Position numbers and translations under genes: made by a program. Shown here one piece after another: positions 1-8,763 of a stretch of 60,512 nucleotides of DNA. Within the stretch, counting starts at the first letter, position 1; the number at the start of each line of letters is the position of its first letter. Origin of the DNA: Saprospiraceae bacterium (GTDB lineage: Bacteria > Bacteroidota > Bacteroidia > Chitinophagales > Saprospiraceae). The notes beneath the pieces were generated by a model. The model saw nothing but the letters and a program-made list of their open reading frames with translations. It ran no database searches and was not told the origin of the DNA. The stretch covers positions 1 through 60,512 of the forward strand of contig JALSGS010000026.1 of NCBI GenBank assembly GCA_026982695.1. Reading direction: 5' to 3'.

Positions 1-136
1 AATTGCCCGCTGCATCGTAGCTGTACACGCTCGAGGGTGAGGACGATCCAAAACCCTCTGCCTGCGCCACCGGATCCGATACATTGTCCACCACACTGCT
101 CAACACGCTCGACAAGCCGCCCTCATAACTCAACAA
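1..136 (-). pseudogene. RHS/YD-repeat-like coding remnant, cut by window edge
   Basis: Read on the minus strand, 45 codons stay open from 136 to 1 and end in SSVYSYDAAGN, which resembles the YD-repeat consensus (YxYDxxGN) of RHS proteins. A TAG stop lies just upstream at 139-137 and there is no ATG in the segment, so either the gene lost its 5' part here or this is a fragment. It abuts the degenerate repeats that follow. RHS and other YD-repeat proteins are large secreted or surface proteins, often polymorphic toxins; nothing of a toxin tip is visible here. With only one motif the family call is tentative. Confidence 0.3.
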
Positions 137-145
137 CTACGTACT

Positions 146-448
146 CTTAGAAACCATCGTCCATTAAAAGAAGGATTATGACGGCCATGCTTACAGTTTA
201 CTCACCCGGCATAGTATTTGCTTAGAAAGCAGGCATTCACTAAAGGAAGGATTGAAGCTAATCAGTATATAGGGGTATTTGGGTTCACCGCTCCGTCCGA
301 GGCAGTATATAAGTATCGGATTTTTCTTAGAACAAGAAGAATTGCAACTATCCAATATTCAGTGTTGCAGTCGACAGTGGACCATGTCGCAGTGTTACAG
401 AGTAGGCCTTTTAGAAACTATTGACTAACTAAAAAGAAGAATTGCACC
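146..448 (+). CRISPR. Four degenerate CRISPR-like direct repeats (decayed array candidate)
   Basis: Four related segments lie in the same orientation at 146-182, 221-258, 326-348 and 410-448. Each begins CTTAGAAAC or a close variant (TTTAGAAAC in the fourth) and ends in a purine-rich stretch followed by ATTGCAAC, ATTGCACC, ATTGAAGC or ATTATGAC, close to the ATTGAAAC 3' terminus of many CRISPR repeats. Full copies are 37-39 bases. The third has lost about 14 internal bases, joining CTTAGAAC directly to AAGAAGAATTGCAAC. The intervening segments are 38, 67 and 61 bases and share no sequence with each other. Repeats this divergent cannot be a working array, and no cas genes are in view. The alternative is a family of unrelated intergenic repeats. 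Confidence 0.35.
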
Positions 449-573
449 CTTCCCCAGTTTTCCAAACTCACCCAATTTCAGAAAGCCGACTGGGCGATGT
501 GGCAGGTGGATTTTTTTGCCTTGCTCGACTACTCACATCAAATTTGGCGTTTAAGCTTTAGAGGAGTAGTTTT

Positions 574-1842
574 TCAGGCATTATCAGTAGCACGCTCATC
601 TTTCAACACATCGATGTATTGGCGTATTTCACTGAGCAGCATTGAGACTTTCTTTTTGTCGAAGTTTTTTTTCAGTACGGGATTATTTTCGAGTTCTGAA
701 AGTGTTTTGTAGTACTGCTCGAGGAAGGTAATGAGGTATCCCAGGTAGTCTTTTTGGAAGCGTTCAACGCGCCCTTCCATTTGTGGAAAGGACTCGACGA
801 GATGTAGGGTTTGCCTAATAGGCGCGCGTTCGAGTACAGCGCGATAGTCGGGCCAGCCATCGGCATCGACAGGTGGTTCAAACAAGGTATTGATTTGATC
901 GATAATAGAAGCATCCTCGCGTTCTTTCACTTGAAGCGATTGAAGCAGACGGCTGTACAGGCCAGAATATTCGCTTTCCAATTCGGCATATTTGAGTTGT
1001 AGGTAGTCGAGGTTTTGCCGAAAGGCTGCATTGATTTGCAAAAGGTGATCATAGAAATGGATATAGGGTTCCAATTCAGTGACGAAGGCCTGGATTTGTT
1101 CAGCGCGAAAGACATTTTCTTCTCTTGTATCGAGGTCTTTGACTCTTCGCGCGGGTTGCCCATTGACTTCTTTGACCAGCTCAACATTAGTGAAGTTGAT
1201 GGCAGCATCTACCAGCGTCATGGTGATACTTGTCAGTGGGTTGTTTTGTACAAAGGTAGAAATAAAGGGATTGGCCAATACCTGACTGACGACAGTCCGC
1301 CATCGCTTTCGGGTCGTTCTATCGGGGATATGTTTGGCCAAAGTTTGTTCTGAGGCCTGCATTACTACTTCGGTAAAACGGAAGCCCAGTTCGTTGCCTT
1401 GCGGGTTTTGAGCATCCATCAGGCGAGTGAAGAGGCGGTCGCTCTGCACGCGCATGAGCGTATTGCGAAAGTTGCCCTCCAGCTGATCGCCTTTCAAGAC
1501 GGCATGAGTGACGAGTGTGTAGGCTCGGCGCCATTCTACGCTATCGCGATATAGCTGGGTAGCTTTGATGCGCAGGGCTTGGCGTTGTAGGCGAGCATTA
1601 TGGGCTTGGAGAGTGTGGAGTTGTTGTTGCAAAGTGGCATTGGCTTGGGCGATAGAGTCGAGTTGGTTTTGCAGCCTTTGCCATTGGCGTTGCATGTCGA
1701 GCCATTGTTGTTGCATTGTCCACAGAGATGTAGACAAGGTAATGGAGTCGGTGCTTCTTCTCGCTGGTTGTGCGTGTAGGCATGCAGGATGCCACAGCCC
1801 TGCGGCTAGCAACACAGATAGCATCAGGCGCATCGTCGTCAT
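574..1842 (-). CDS. Hypothetical secreted coiled-coil protein
   Basis: This encodes 422 residues of unrecognised family. A signal peptide is visible at residues 1-25 (hydrophobic core LMLSVLLAAGLW, probable cleavage after LHAQ). Residues about 35-95 are Gln/Leu-rich with heptad spacing and should form a coiled coil. The rest looks alpha-helical, with no cysteine after the signal peptide and no enzymatic motif I recognise. A second Met three codons in (at 1833) is an equally good start. It lies alone between the degenerate repeats and ugd, on the same strand as ugd but beyond ugd's terminator, so it is probably transcribed separately. A periplasmic structural or adaptor role is possible but is only inference. 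Confidence 0.75.
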   Translation of the reverse strand: MTTMRLMLSVLLAAGLWHPACLHAQPARRSTDSITLSTSLWTMQQQWLDMQRQWQRLQNQLDSIAQANATLQQQLHTLQAHNARLQRQALRIKATQLYRDSVEWRRAYTLVTHAVLKGDQLEGNFRNTLMRVQSDRLFTRLMDAQNPQGNELGFRFTEVVMQASEQTLAKHIPDRTTRKRWRTVVSQVLANPFISTFVQNNPLTSITMTLVDAAINFTNVELVKEVNGQPARRVKDLDTREENVFRAEQIQAFVTELEPYIHFYDHLLQINAAFRQNLDYLQLKYAELESEYSGLYSRLLQSLQVKEREDASIIDQINTLFEPPVDADGWPDYRAVLERAPIRQTLHLVESFPQMEGRVERFQKDYLGYLITFLEQYYKTLSELENNPVLKKNFDKKKVSMLLSEIRQYIDVLKDERATDNA

Positions 1843-1959
1843 AGGATGGGCATTCTTTATGTCATCGTGTTATAGCTGCGAACGCATTCACGGGCAAGTT
1901 TGGTTTGCAAGGTATGCAGCTTAGTTGAAAAAACATTTTTCCAAAGCATCCAAAAAAGG

Positions 1960-1994
1960 AAAAAGGCGGCGCCAGAAACTGGGGTCGCCTTTTT
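1960..1994 (-). terminator. Rho-independent terminator of ugd
   Basis: An inverted repeat pairs AAAAAGGCGGC (1960-1970) with GTCGCCTTTTT (1984-1994), with one mismatch. On the minus strand the hairpin is followed by a T-rich tract. It lies 22 bases past the ugd stop codon. Confidence 0.75.
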
Positions 1995-2016
1995 GCGCAA
2001 GTGCGATGCGAGGTGC

Positions 2017-3390
2017 TCACTGGCCATCTTGCAGTTCTGCTACAAGAGCAGTTTTATGCTCGCGTCCATCTACGGTATTGCGTCCTATGCTCGAGTAGTA
2101 GAATCCGCGTTCTTGCATGCGCTCGATGGGATAGAGGTTGCGGCCATCGAACACTACGGGTTCTTTGAGCAGGCTTTTCATCACCTCAAAGCTGGGCGTG
2201 CGAAATACAGCCCATTCGGTAATGATTGCCAATGCATCGGCGCCAATAAGAGGCTCGTACATATCATCGCACAGCGTGATGCGGCCCTGATAGATACGCC
2301 GCATATTGTCCATAGCTTCGGGGTCGAAAGCGCGTATTTGGGCACCTGCCTTCAGCAGCTCATCGATGATATAGCGTGCGGGGGCTTCGCGTATGTCATC
2401 GGTATTGGGTTTGAAAGCCAGCCCCCAGATGGCAATGGTCTTGCTCGAGAGGTCCGAGGTGCCGTAAAAGGCTTTAATTTTTTCGACTAAACGCAGCTTT
2501 TGGCGGTTGTTGACTTCCATTACCGATTTGAGGATTTTAAAGTCGTAGGCGTGTGCTTCGGCAGTACGGGCCAATGCTTGTACATCTTTGGGGAAGCAAC
2601 TGCCACCGTAACCTACACCGGGGAAGAGAAAGCGCTTGCCAATACGCGAATCGCTCCCCATGCCAATGCGCACCATATCGACGTTGGCGCCTAAGCGCTC
2701 GCACAAATTGGCTATTTCGTTCATAAAGGTAATGCGAGTAGCCAAGTAACTATTGGCTGCGTATTTAGTCATTTCAGCTGAACGCTCATCCATAAACAGG
2801 ATGGGGTTGCCTTGACGCACGAAGGGTTCATAGAGTTGTTGCATGAGTTTTCTGGCGCGCTCAGAGCGCGTGCCGATGATGACACGGTCAGGTTTGAGGA
2901 AGTCTTCTACAGCTACTCCTTCGCGCAAAAATTCCGGATTGGACACTACATCGAAGAGGGTTTGTGGTGCATGAGCGGCAATAGTAGCCCGCACACGATC
3001 GGCCGTACCTACTGGTACAGTACTCTTGTCGACAATCACCTTGTACTGGCCCAACTCAGCAATCATGGGGCCCAGCTCATTAGCTACGCCTAATATGTAC
3101 GACAAATCGGCAGCACCATCTTGCCCTGGTGGGGTGGGCAAAGCCAAGAAGATAATCTCGGACTGGCGCACAGCCTCAGACAATGAAGTAGTGAACTTGA
3201 GTCTGCCGGCCCTCGTATTGCGCTCAAATAGCGGATCTAATCCTGGCTCATAGATAGGCACTTCGCCTCGCTGCATGCGGGCTACTTTTTCCTCATCGAT
3301 ATCTACGCATATGACGTTATTACCCGTTTCGGCAAAACAAGTACCCGTCACGAGGCCTACATATCCGGTGCCAACAACAGCTATTTTCAT
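2017..3390 (-). CDS. ugd: UDP-glucose 6-dehydrogenase
   Basis: The enzyme oxidises UDP-glucose to UDP-glucuronate with two NAD+ in the cytosol, supplying precursors for exopolysaccharide or LPS sugars. At 457 residues it is full length. The N-terminal Rossmann motif GTGYVG lies at residues 7-12, the substrate-site motif NPEFLREG at 151-158, and the catalytic Cys265 in GVGYGGSCFPKD. The order is NAD-binding, dimerisation and UDP-binding domains, as usual. It is a single gene flanked by its own terminator on one side and a 458-base gap on the other. Related UDP-sugar dehydrogenases such as UDP-ManNAc dehydrogenase share the fold; the short spacing and overall match favour UDP-glucose. Confidence 0.95.
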   Translation of the reverse strand: MKIAVVGTGYVGLVTGTCFAETGNNVICVDIDEEKVARMQRGEVPIYEPGLDPLFERNTRAGRLKFTTSLSEAVRQSEIIFLALPTPPGQDGAADLSYILGVANELGPMIAELGQYKVIVDKSTVPVGTADRVRATIAAHAPQTLFDVVSNPEFLREGVAVEDFLKPDRVIIGTRSERARKLMQQLYEPFVRQGNPILFMDERSAEMTKYAANSYLATRITFMNEIANLCERLGANVDMVRIGMGSDSRIGKRFLFPGVGYGGSCFPKDVQALARTAEAHAYDFKILKSVMEVNNRQKLRLVEKIKAFYGTSDLSSKTIAIWGLAFKPNTDDIREAPARYIIDELLKAGAQIRAFDPEAMDNMRRIYQGRITLCDDMYEPLIGADALAIITEWAVFRTPSFEVMKSLLKEPVVFDGRNLYPIERMQERGFYYSSIGRNTVDGREHKTALVAELQDGQ

Positions 3391-3848
3391 AATGGGGTTA
3401 TATGGTAGTTAAAAAATAAAAAATGGTAAACAAGTCCAATCTTGTAACGGAATTCTTTTGCAGAACGGGATACTAAGCCCTTAATGTTTTCACGTTTTCC
3501 CGTACTTACTTACCATGCATTTTGCATGCTGCACGCATTATTTGCTAATTCGCCTTTACCGGTTTCACACCTCATCTACAAATGGGATAACTCAAAACTG
3601 TTGGATTGGAAGCCCAAAGATACACATGTACCCAAAAAGCGATAACATACGGGCAACAGATGTGCACATCTGCATACACAGCAACAAGTGCCCCATGAGG
3701 CATACGCCGCAAATGCTATTCCAGCTATAGTCATACAAGTACATACCACCGAAAACAACAACCTTACACATGCGAAAAGTCCGACAAGTGCGTTTAGCAC
3801 GTATCTTTGAGGCGGCTGCCTGAAAGCAGCACACAGCTACAACTGTAT
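3391..3848. other. Intergenic region between ugd and the sensor kinase
   Basis: This 458-base divergent gap contains no ORF that looks like a gene, no tRNA and no clear terminator. It is AT-rich next to ugd (3391-3430) and must hold promoters for both flanking genes, but I found no convincing TAnnTTTG box with a paired -33 element. Confidence 0.5.
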
Positions 3849-5039
3849 ATGGATATTTATACCCGAAAGGCGAGGTGGAAATGGTATTTGGCAGCAGGTG
3901 GGCTGGTAATCGTATTGGCTTCTATGATAATCACGCGCTATCTGACACACCAGCTATCCATAGAGGAGCGCAAAAAGGTGGAGCAACTCAAGGCTGCCAT
4001 GGAATCCATCTCGTTTGAGACCTACAACGAGGCTTCCGATTGCGACGTCACATTCCAGTTTGAGTTTGTGCGCAGCAACACGACCATCCCACTGCTGTTG
4101 GTCAACGAACAAGGCGAAGTGGAATTGGCCGTCAACTTCGGTCCCAAGCGCGACACCAATCGCGTGTTTTTGCAAAAAAAGCTCCAAGAACTGATAGCTG
4201 AAGGCCAATTGCCCATTGTGGTACGTACACCAGAAGGCGCTCAATATCTCTACTTTGAGCACTCACGCATCTTGCGCTTGTTGGAATGGTATCCCATTGT
4301 ACAACTGGGTCTTATCAGTGCCTTTATCTTTATTGGCTATCTGGGTTTCAGCTATGCACGCCGAGCCGAGCAAAACCAGGTATGGGTCGGTATGGCCAAG
4401 GAAACGGCGCATCAATTGGGCACGCCTATTAGCGGTATTATCGCCTGGATACAACACTTGCAGGCCCTTTATCCCGATCATGCTGAACTACAGGAAATCG
4501 TACGCGAACTGGGCAAAGACGTCAAGCGCCTCGAGCTCATCGCCGAGCGCTTCAGCAAAATAGGAGCTGCCCCAGAACTACATCCCACCAACATTTACGA
4601 GCTATTGGAAAAAGTACGCGCCTACATGGCCCGACGCGCCCCCCGACGCGTGCAGTTCGACTTCCCCGACCCAAACCTACCTCCCGTACACGTGCATGTC
4701 AATCCACATCTATTTGAGTGGGTGTTGGAAAACCTTATACGCAACGCCCTGGATGCCATGGATGGCCAAGGCACTATTCGAGCACAAGTCCACACTGATG
4801 AGCGATACGTATGGGTAATGCTAAGTGATACGGGCAAGGGCATTCCAGCTCACTTACACAAAACAATTTTTGAGCCTGGATTTACTACAAAAAAACGCGG
4901 ATGGGGCTTGGGCTTATCCCTAGCACGCCGCATTATCGAGTCGTATCACGCAGGGCGCATCTATGTCAAGGAATCCACACCAGGAAAGGGTACTACCTTT
5001 GCCATCCGCTTGCCCCGCAATCCCAATGCAGCTGTATAA
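3849..5039 (+). CDS. Membrane sensor histidine kinase, orphan
   Basis: This two-component sensor kinase autophosphorylates on His. The frame is open from a TTG at 3807, but the ATG at 3849 gives the N-terminus MDIYTRKARWKW followed by a transmembrane helix, so I chose it (396 residues). Transmembrane helices lie at about 12-32 and 149-169, bracketing a periplasmic region of about 115 residues with no recognised sensor fold. The H-box is KETAHQLGTPISG with His188, the N-box is ENLIRNALDA (295-304), and the ATP lid has DTGKGIP (327-333) and GWGLGL (351-356). No response regulator is adjacent, so the partner is unknown. Confidence 0.92.
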   Translation: MDIYTRKARWKWYLAAGGLVIVLASMIITRYLTHQLSIEERKKVEQLKAAMESISFETYNEASDCDVTFQFEFVRSNTTIPLLLVNEQGEVELAVNFGPKRDTNRVFLQKKLQELIAEGQLPIVVRTPEGAQYLYFEHSRILRLLEWYPIVQLGLISAFIFIGYLGFSYARRAEQNQVWVGMAKETAHQLGTPISGIIAWIQHLQALYPDHAELQEIVRELGKDVKRLELIAERFSKIGAAPELHPTNIYELLEKVRAYMARRAPRRVQFDFPDPNLPPVHVHVNPHLFEWVLENLIRNALDAMDGQGTIRAQVHTDERYVWVMLSDTGKGIPAHLHKTIFEPGFTTKKRGWGLGLSLARRIIESYHAGRIYVKESTPGKGTTFAIRLPRNPNAAV

Positions 5040-5226
5040 GTGGCCACATTGCACTATACGAGAACTACTCGTTTATGCTTTTCGACAAACAGCACATGGT
5101 CACATACTCGGCATTCACAGCTCAAGGGCTTGCACTGCAACTTTGTATCTTGCAGCCGGTTTTGGGGTTTACACGGACTTTTATGTCACCTGTCAGTACG
5201 ATTAAAAAAATGATTACGCGATTGTT

Positions 5227-5826
5227 ATGAACTCGATTCGGTTTTTTAAAGAAGGCATCAAGAACTTGCGCACGGTAGGCACACTGACACGTTCGTCCAA
5301 GTATTTATGCCGCAACATGGTTAGCTACGTGGACTTCGACAAAGCCAAAGTGATTGTCGAATTAGGCGCAGGTGATGGCGTCATTACCCGGCACATATTG
5401 ACGCACATGGCGCCTGATGCCAAGTTGCTCTCGTTCGAAGTACTCGACAGTATGGCCGCCGTGTTGCGGCATATAGAAGACGATCGGCTTATCGTCATCA
5501 ACGACTCGGCAGAGCAACTCGGCATGTATCTGAAGCAATATGACTTGGAAGCCATCGACGCCGTAATTTCGGCAATTCCCTTTGTGGCCTTGCCCGATGA
5601 ATTGGCTTATCGCATCGTAGGTGAATGCAAGAAATACATGAAAATAGGTGCGCCCTACATTCAGGTACACTATTCACTTTTGGCAAAAAAGATTTACGAA
5701 GACATTTTTGGCGATGTGAAAGTACATTTTGTCCCTCTCAACGTGCCACCTGCTTTTGTTTTGGTAGCACGCAAGCAATACGAAGTGCTGAACCAATTTT
5801 CACCCAACGGGGAAGCACTTCATTGA
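5227..5826 (+). CDS. SAM-dependent methyltransferase, PmtA/KsgA-like
   Basis: This is a 199-residue class I methyltransferase. Motif I is VELGAGDG at residues 44-51 and the acidic end of strand 2 is FEVLDS. The N-terminal FFKEGIKNLRTVGTLTRSSK region is typical of small phospholipid N-methyltransferase-like or rRNA-adenine-dimethylase-like proteins that bind SAM. It lacks the NPPY-type motif IV of KsgA (SAIPF instead), which argues for lipid or small-molecule methylation rather than rRNA. It is followed 58 bases later by yraN on the same strand and may be cotranscribed. The substrate cannot be read from the sequence. Confidence 0.8.
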   Translation: MNSIRFFKEGIKNLRTVGTLTRSSKYLCRNMVSYVDFDKAKVIVELGAGDGVITRHILTHMAPDAKLLSFEVLDSMAAVLRHIEDDRLIVINDSAEQLGMYLKQYDLEAIDAVISAIPFVALPDELAYRIVGECKKYMKIGAPYIQVHYSLLAKKIYEDIFGDVKVHFVPLNVPPAFVLVARKQYEVLNQFSPNGEALH

Positions 5827-5884
5827 AATGCACCAAGCCCCCTTGCCACCTCCTAACTGCGATTATGCCACAAGTCATCGTACC

Positions 5885-6250
5885 ATGTCTGGGCCTCATG
5901 ATCTGGGACACTGGGGCGAAGCACTCGCCGCACAATGGTTGGAAGCCCAAGGCTGGCAGATCGAAGCGCGCAACTGGCGTCATGGGCCCCTCGAGCTCGA
6001 TCTGGTAGCACGTGAGGGCACAGTGATGGTTTTCGTAGAAGTCAAAACGGCGCGCAAAGCCACCTATGGCACACCCGACGTGCGCCTCACACCAGCCAAA
6101 CAAGAGGCCTTAGCACGTGCAGCAGCAGCCTACATGTACGCCCACGGATACGACGGTGAGATTCGCTTTGATCTCATTAGCATTTTAGCGCCTTCGCCGA
6201 GCTCGTATACCATTCGACATTTCCGCGATGCCTTCTTTCCGGGCTTGTAA
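5885..6250 (+). CDS. yraN: YraN family (UPF0102) nuclease-fold protein
   Basis: This 121-residue member of UPF0102 has a PD-(D/E)xK nuclease-like fold. The catalytic-type residues are Asp39 in LELDLVAREG and Glu52/Lys54 in VFVEVKTA, and a conserved Glu lies in the N-terminal helix GHWGEALAAQWL. The frame is open from an upstream ATG at 5828, but the ATG at 5885 puts MSGPHDLGHWGE at the family's usual N-terminus and length. The family's role is unsettled; DNA processing or uptake has been proposed. Confidence 0.85.
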   Translation: MSGPHDLGHWGEALAAQWLEAQGWQIEARNWRHGPLELDLVAREGTVMVFVEVKTARKATYGTPDVRLTPAKQEALARAAAAYMYAHGYDGEIRFDLISILAPSPSSYTIRHFRDAFFPGL

Positions 6251-6372
6251 ATAGCAGCCTTTTGACAGGTGGCTGCGCAAAGGAATATGGATTTTGCTTT
6301 TTGCGAGCATCTAAAGCAATTTGTTGTCTCTATTAACCACAAGCATCACTGACAACAATGCACTGGGAAGGA

Positions 6373-6380
6373 TATTTTTG
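6373..6380 (+). promoter_or_regulatory. -7 box (TATTTTTG) upstream of pgi
   Basis: TATTTTTG matches the Bacteroidetes -7 consensus TAnnTTTG and lies 33 bases before the pgi ATG. I see no good TTG -33 element at the expected distance. Confidence 0.3.
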
Positions 6381-6413
6381 GGCCGCCTTTTTTACATTGT
6401 AAAAAAATCGTTC

Positions 6414-7730
6414 ATGAAATCACTGACATTTGACGATAGTGGTACATTGCCTTTTGTCGCACCACACGAGCTGACACAGCTTTACCCTTTTGCGGCCCAG
6501 GCCCACGAGCTCTTGTTACAGCGGCAATGTGCAGGCCATCAGTTTTTGGGCTGGCACGATTTGCCCGTCCGGTATGAACGCGAGGACCTGGAGCGCATCA
6601 AGGCTTGTGCCCGGCGCTTGTGCCAGCAGTCGGAAATCATAGTGGTCATCGGCATTGGGGGATCTTACTTAGGAGCGCGAGCAGCTATTGAGATGTTACG
6701 CCCTTCGTTTGACTACCTCAAGCCCGCTGACCAACGTCAGTGCCCAATCGTGCTGTTTGCAGGCACGCATCTGTCCAGTACTACGCTTGCCGAGATGCTG
6801 GATATAGTAAGTACACGCGACTTTTCCATAAATGTCATTTCCAAGTCTGGTACTACTACTGAGCCGGCCATCGCCTTTCGCTTTTTCCGCAAGCTACTCG
6901 AACAGCGATATGGTCGGGCGGGAGCTCGCCAGCGCATCGTAGCCACTACTGATCGCCAGAAAGGTGCTTTGCGAAAACTAGCACAGCAAGAAGGCTATGA
7001 AACTTTCGCCGTGCCCGACGACGTAGGCGGGCGCTTCTCAGTACTCACGGCAGTAGGCTTGCTACCCATCGCCGTTGCTGGCATCGACATAGAAGCACTA
7101 TTGGAGGGTGCTGCTGCTGCTCGCCAACACATGCTTGAAACCACCCCAGACAATCCGGCGCTGCGCTATGCCATGCTGCGCCACGCCTTGCATCAAAAAG
7201 GCAAACTCATCGAACTGCTCATCAACTACGAGCCCCGCCTGCACTACTTAGCCGAATGGTGGAAACAACTCTTCGGCGAGTCGGAGGGCAAAGATGGCAA
7301 GGGGATCTTTCCAGCTGCAGCCCACTTTACCACTGATCTGCACTCGTTGGGGCAGTACATTCAAGACGGGTGCCGCCAGCTGTTCGAAACACTGGTAGCT
7401 GTGGAAGAGCCGCAGCACCAGCTCACCATAGAGGCCGATAGTGACAACCTCGACGGCCTCAACTATTTAGCTGGCCAAACAGTAGATTACGTCAACAAGC
7501 AAGCAGCTCAGGGCACCCGACAAGCACATATCGACGGCGGCGTACCCTATATGGAAGTACGCATTCCGGCTTTTCATCCCTATTATCTGGGCCAGCTGTT
7601 CTACTTTTTTGAAAAAGCCTGTGCGCTCAGTGGGTTGATGCTCGGCGTGAACCCCTTTGACCAACCGGGAGTAGAAGCCTACAAGCGCCATATGTTTCGC
7701 CTGTTGGGCAAACCCGATAGCCCTAAGTAG
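6414..7730 (+). CDS. pgi: Glucose-6-phosphate isomerase
   Basis: This cytosolic glycolytic and gluconeogenic enzyme interconverts glucose 6-phosphate and fructose 6-phosphate. At 438 residues it is the short Bacillus/Thermus-type form. Two SIS domains are evident: [14 protein letters not shown], the phosphate loop [10 protein letters not shown], and [11 protein letters not shown]. The catalytic Glu lies in [11 protein letters not shown] and the C-terminal catalytic Lys in [10 protein letters not shown]. The frame extends 31 codons upstream to 6321, but [10 protein letters not shown] at 6414 is the natural start. A hairpin overlaps its stop codon. Confidence 0.95.
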   Translation: MKSLTFDDSGTLPFVAPHELTQLYPFAAQAHELLLQRQCAGHQFLGWHDLPVRYEREDLERIKACARRLCQQSEIIVVIGIGGSYLGARAAIEMLRPSFDYLKPADQRQCPIVLFAGTHLSSTTLAEMLDIVSTRDFSINVISKSGTTTEPAIAFRFFRKLLEQRYGRAGARQRIVATTDRQKGALRKLAQQEGYETFAVPDDVGGRFSVLTAVGLLPIAVAGIDIEALLEGAAAARQHMLETTPDNPALRYAMLRHALHQKGKLIELLINYEPRLHYLAEWWKQLFGESEGKDGKGIFPAAAHFTTDLHSLGQYIQDGCRQLFETLVAVEEPQHQLTIEADSDNLDGLNYLAGQTVDYVNKQAAQGTRQAHIDGGVPYMEVRIPAFHPYYLGQLFYFFEKACALSGLMLGVNPFDQPGVEAYKRHMFRLLGKPDSPK

Positions 7731-7747
7731 CCTTAAAGCTACTTTTG
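7725..7747 (+). terminator. Hairpin terminator of pgi overlapping a -7 box
   Basis: AAGTAGC (7725-7731) pairs with GCTACTT (7738-7744) around a 6-base loop, and the second arm runs into TTTTG. The stem includes the pgi stop codon. The same bases contain TACTTTTG (7740-7747), a match to TAnnTTTG that could be the -7 box of the next gene. Confidence 0.5.
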
Positions 7748-7798
7748 CCTTAAAGCAAGAGCTACAGTTTGAAAACCGACAAGCCAGATGCAAAGCTT

Positions 7799-8746
7799 AT
7801 GGCACTGCCACGAATTATAGGAAGCTATACTGGGCCAGAACGAGGGCCATTGCTGTGCTGCATAGGTGGCATGCACGGTAATGAGCTGGCTGGCGTACGG
7901 GCCCTCGAGATCGTGTTCAAGATGCTGGAACTAGAGCCCATGGTCAACCATGAGTTCAGCTACAAGGGCAAGCTCATCGGCTTGCGCGGCAACCTGCGTG
8001 CACTGGAGCGGGGCGTGCGCTTCATCAAGCGCGACCTCAATCGCATGTGGACAGAAGAACTGGTCCAGTACGTGCGCCACAGCCCTACTACCTTGCTCCA
8101 AGCTGAAGAACGCGAACTCAAAGAGTTGCTCGAGCTACTCGAGCGCGAAGTAAACGCCTACCAACCCGACAAAATCATCTTACTCGACATACACACCACT
8201 ACCGCGCACGGTGGCATCTTTTCTATAGCCACTGACGATCCCGAAAGCATTCGCATTGCTACAAACTTGCACGCCCCCGTGATTACAGGCATGTTGCGGG
8301 GGCTGAGTGGTACTACGCTCCACTGGTTTGTGCCTGAACACTTTGGCGGCACACCGACTACGGGTGTGGCCTTTGAAGCGGGGCAGCATCAGGACCCCCT
8401 TTCTGTCAATCGCTCGATCTCTGCTATCATCAACTGCATGCGGTCCATTGGGGCAGTCAAGCCCGAAGATGTCGAAAATCGCCACGACAAATTGCTGATC
8501 ACCTATGCCAAGGGGCTACCGAAAATAGCCGAGCTGCGCTACGTATATCACATCCGGGAAGGCGAACACTTTCACATGATCCCTGGGTTCAAAAACTTTC
8601 AGCCCGTGCGCAAAGGTCAGGCGTTGGCGTACAACGAAAGTGGCCTGATCGCAGCACCCATAGACGGGCGTATCCTCATGCCTCTATATCAGAGCAAGGG
8701 TGAAGATGGGTTCTTCATCGTCGAAGAGGTGCCCTATCGGCAATAG
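7799..8746 (+). CDS. Succinylglutamate desuccinylase/aspartoacylase family zinc hydrolase
   Basis: This 315-residue protein has the zinc carboxypeptidase fold of AstE and aspartoacylase, which hydrolyse N-acyl amino acids. The zinc ligands are His26 and Glu29 in GGMHGNELAG and His132 in LLDIHTTTAHGG. The substrate-site motif is RDLNR and the catalytic Glu193 lies in GVAFEAGQH. The C-terminal part (from about 245) has the small beta domain seen in this family. A TTG at 7769 in frame could add 10 residues; the ATG at 7799 is preferred. No arginine-succinylation genes are nearby, so the substrate is open. Confidence 0.85.
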   Translation: MALPRIIGSYTGPERGPLLCCIGGMHGNELAGVRALEIVFKMLELEPMVNHEFSYKGKLIGLRGNLRALERGVRFIKRDLNRMWTEELVQYVRHSPTTLLQAEERELKELLELLEREVNAYQPDKIILLDIHTTTAHGGIFSIATDDPESIRIATNLHAPVITGMLRGLSGTTLHWFVPEHFGGTPTTGVAFEAGQHQDPLSVNRSISAIINCMRSIGAVKPEDVENRHDKLLITYAKGLPKIAELRYVYHIREGEHFHMIPGFKNFQPVRKGQALAYNESGLIAAPIDGRILMPLYQSKGEDGFFIVEEVPYRQ

Positions 8747-8763
8747 GATAGCAACAAAAGGAG

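Noticed and set aside
218-424. Open frame of 68 codons on the plus strand
   Set aside because: It runs through the degenerate repeats, so it reads repeat sequence in one frame and has no protein-like features.
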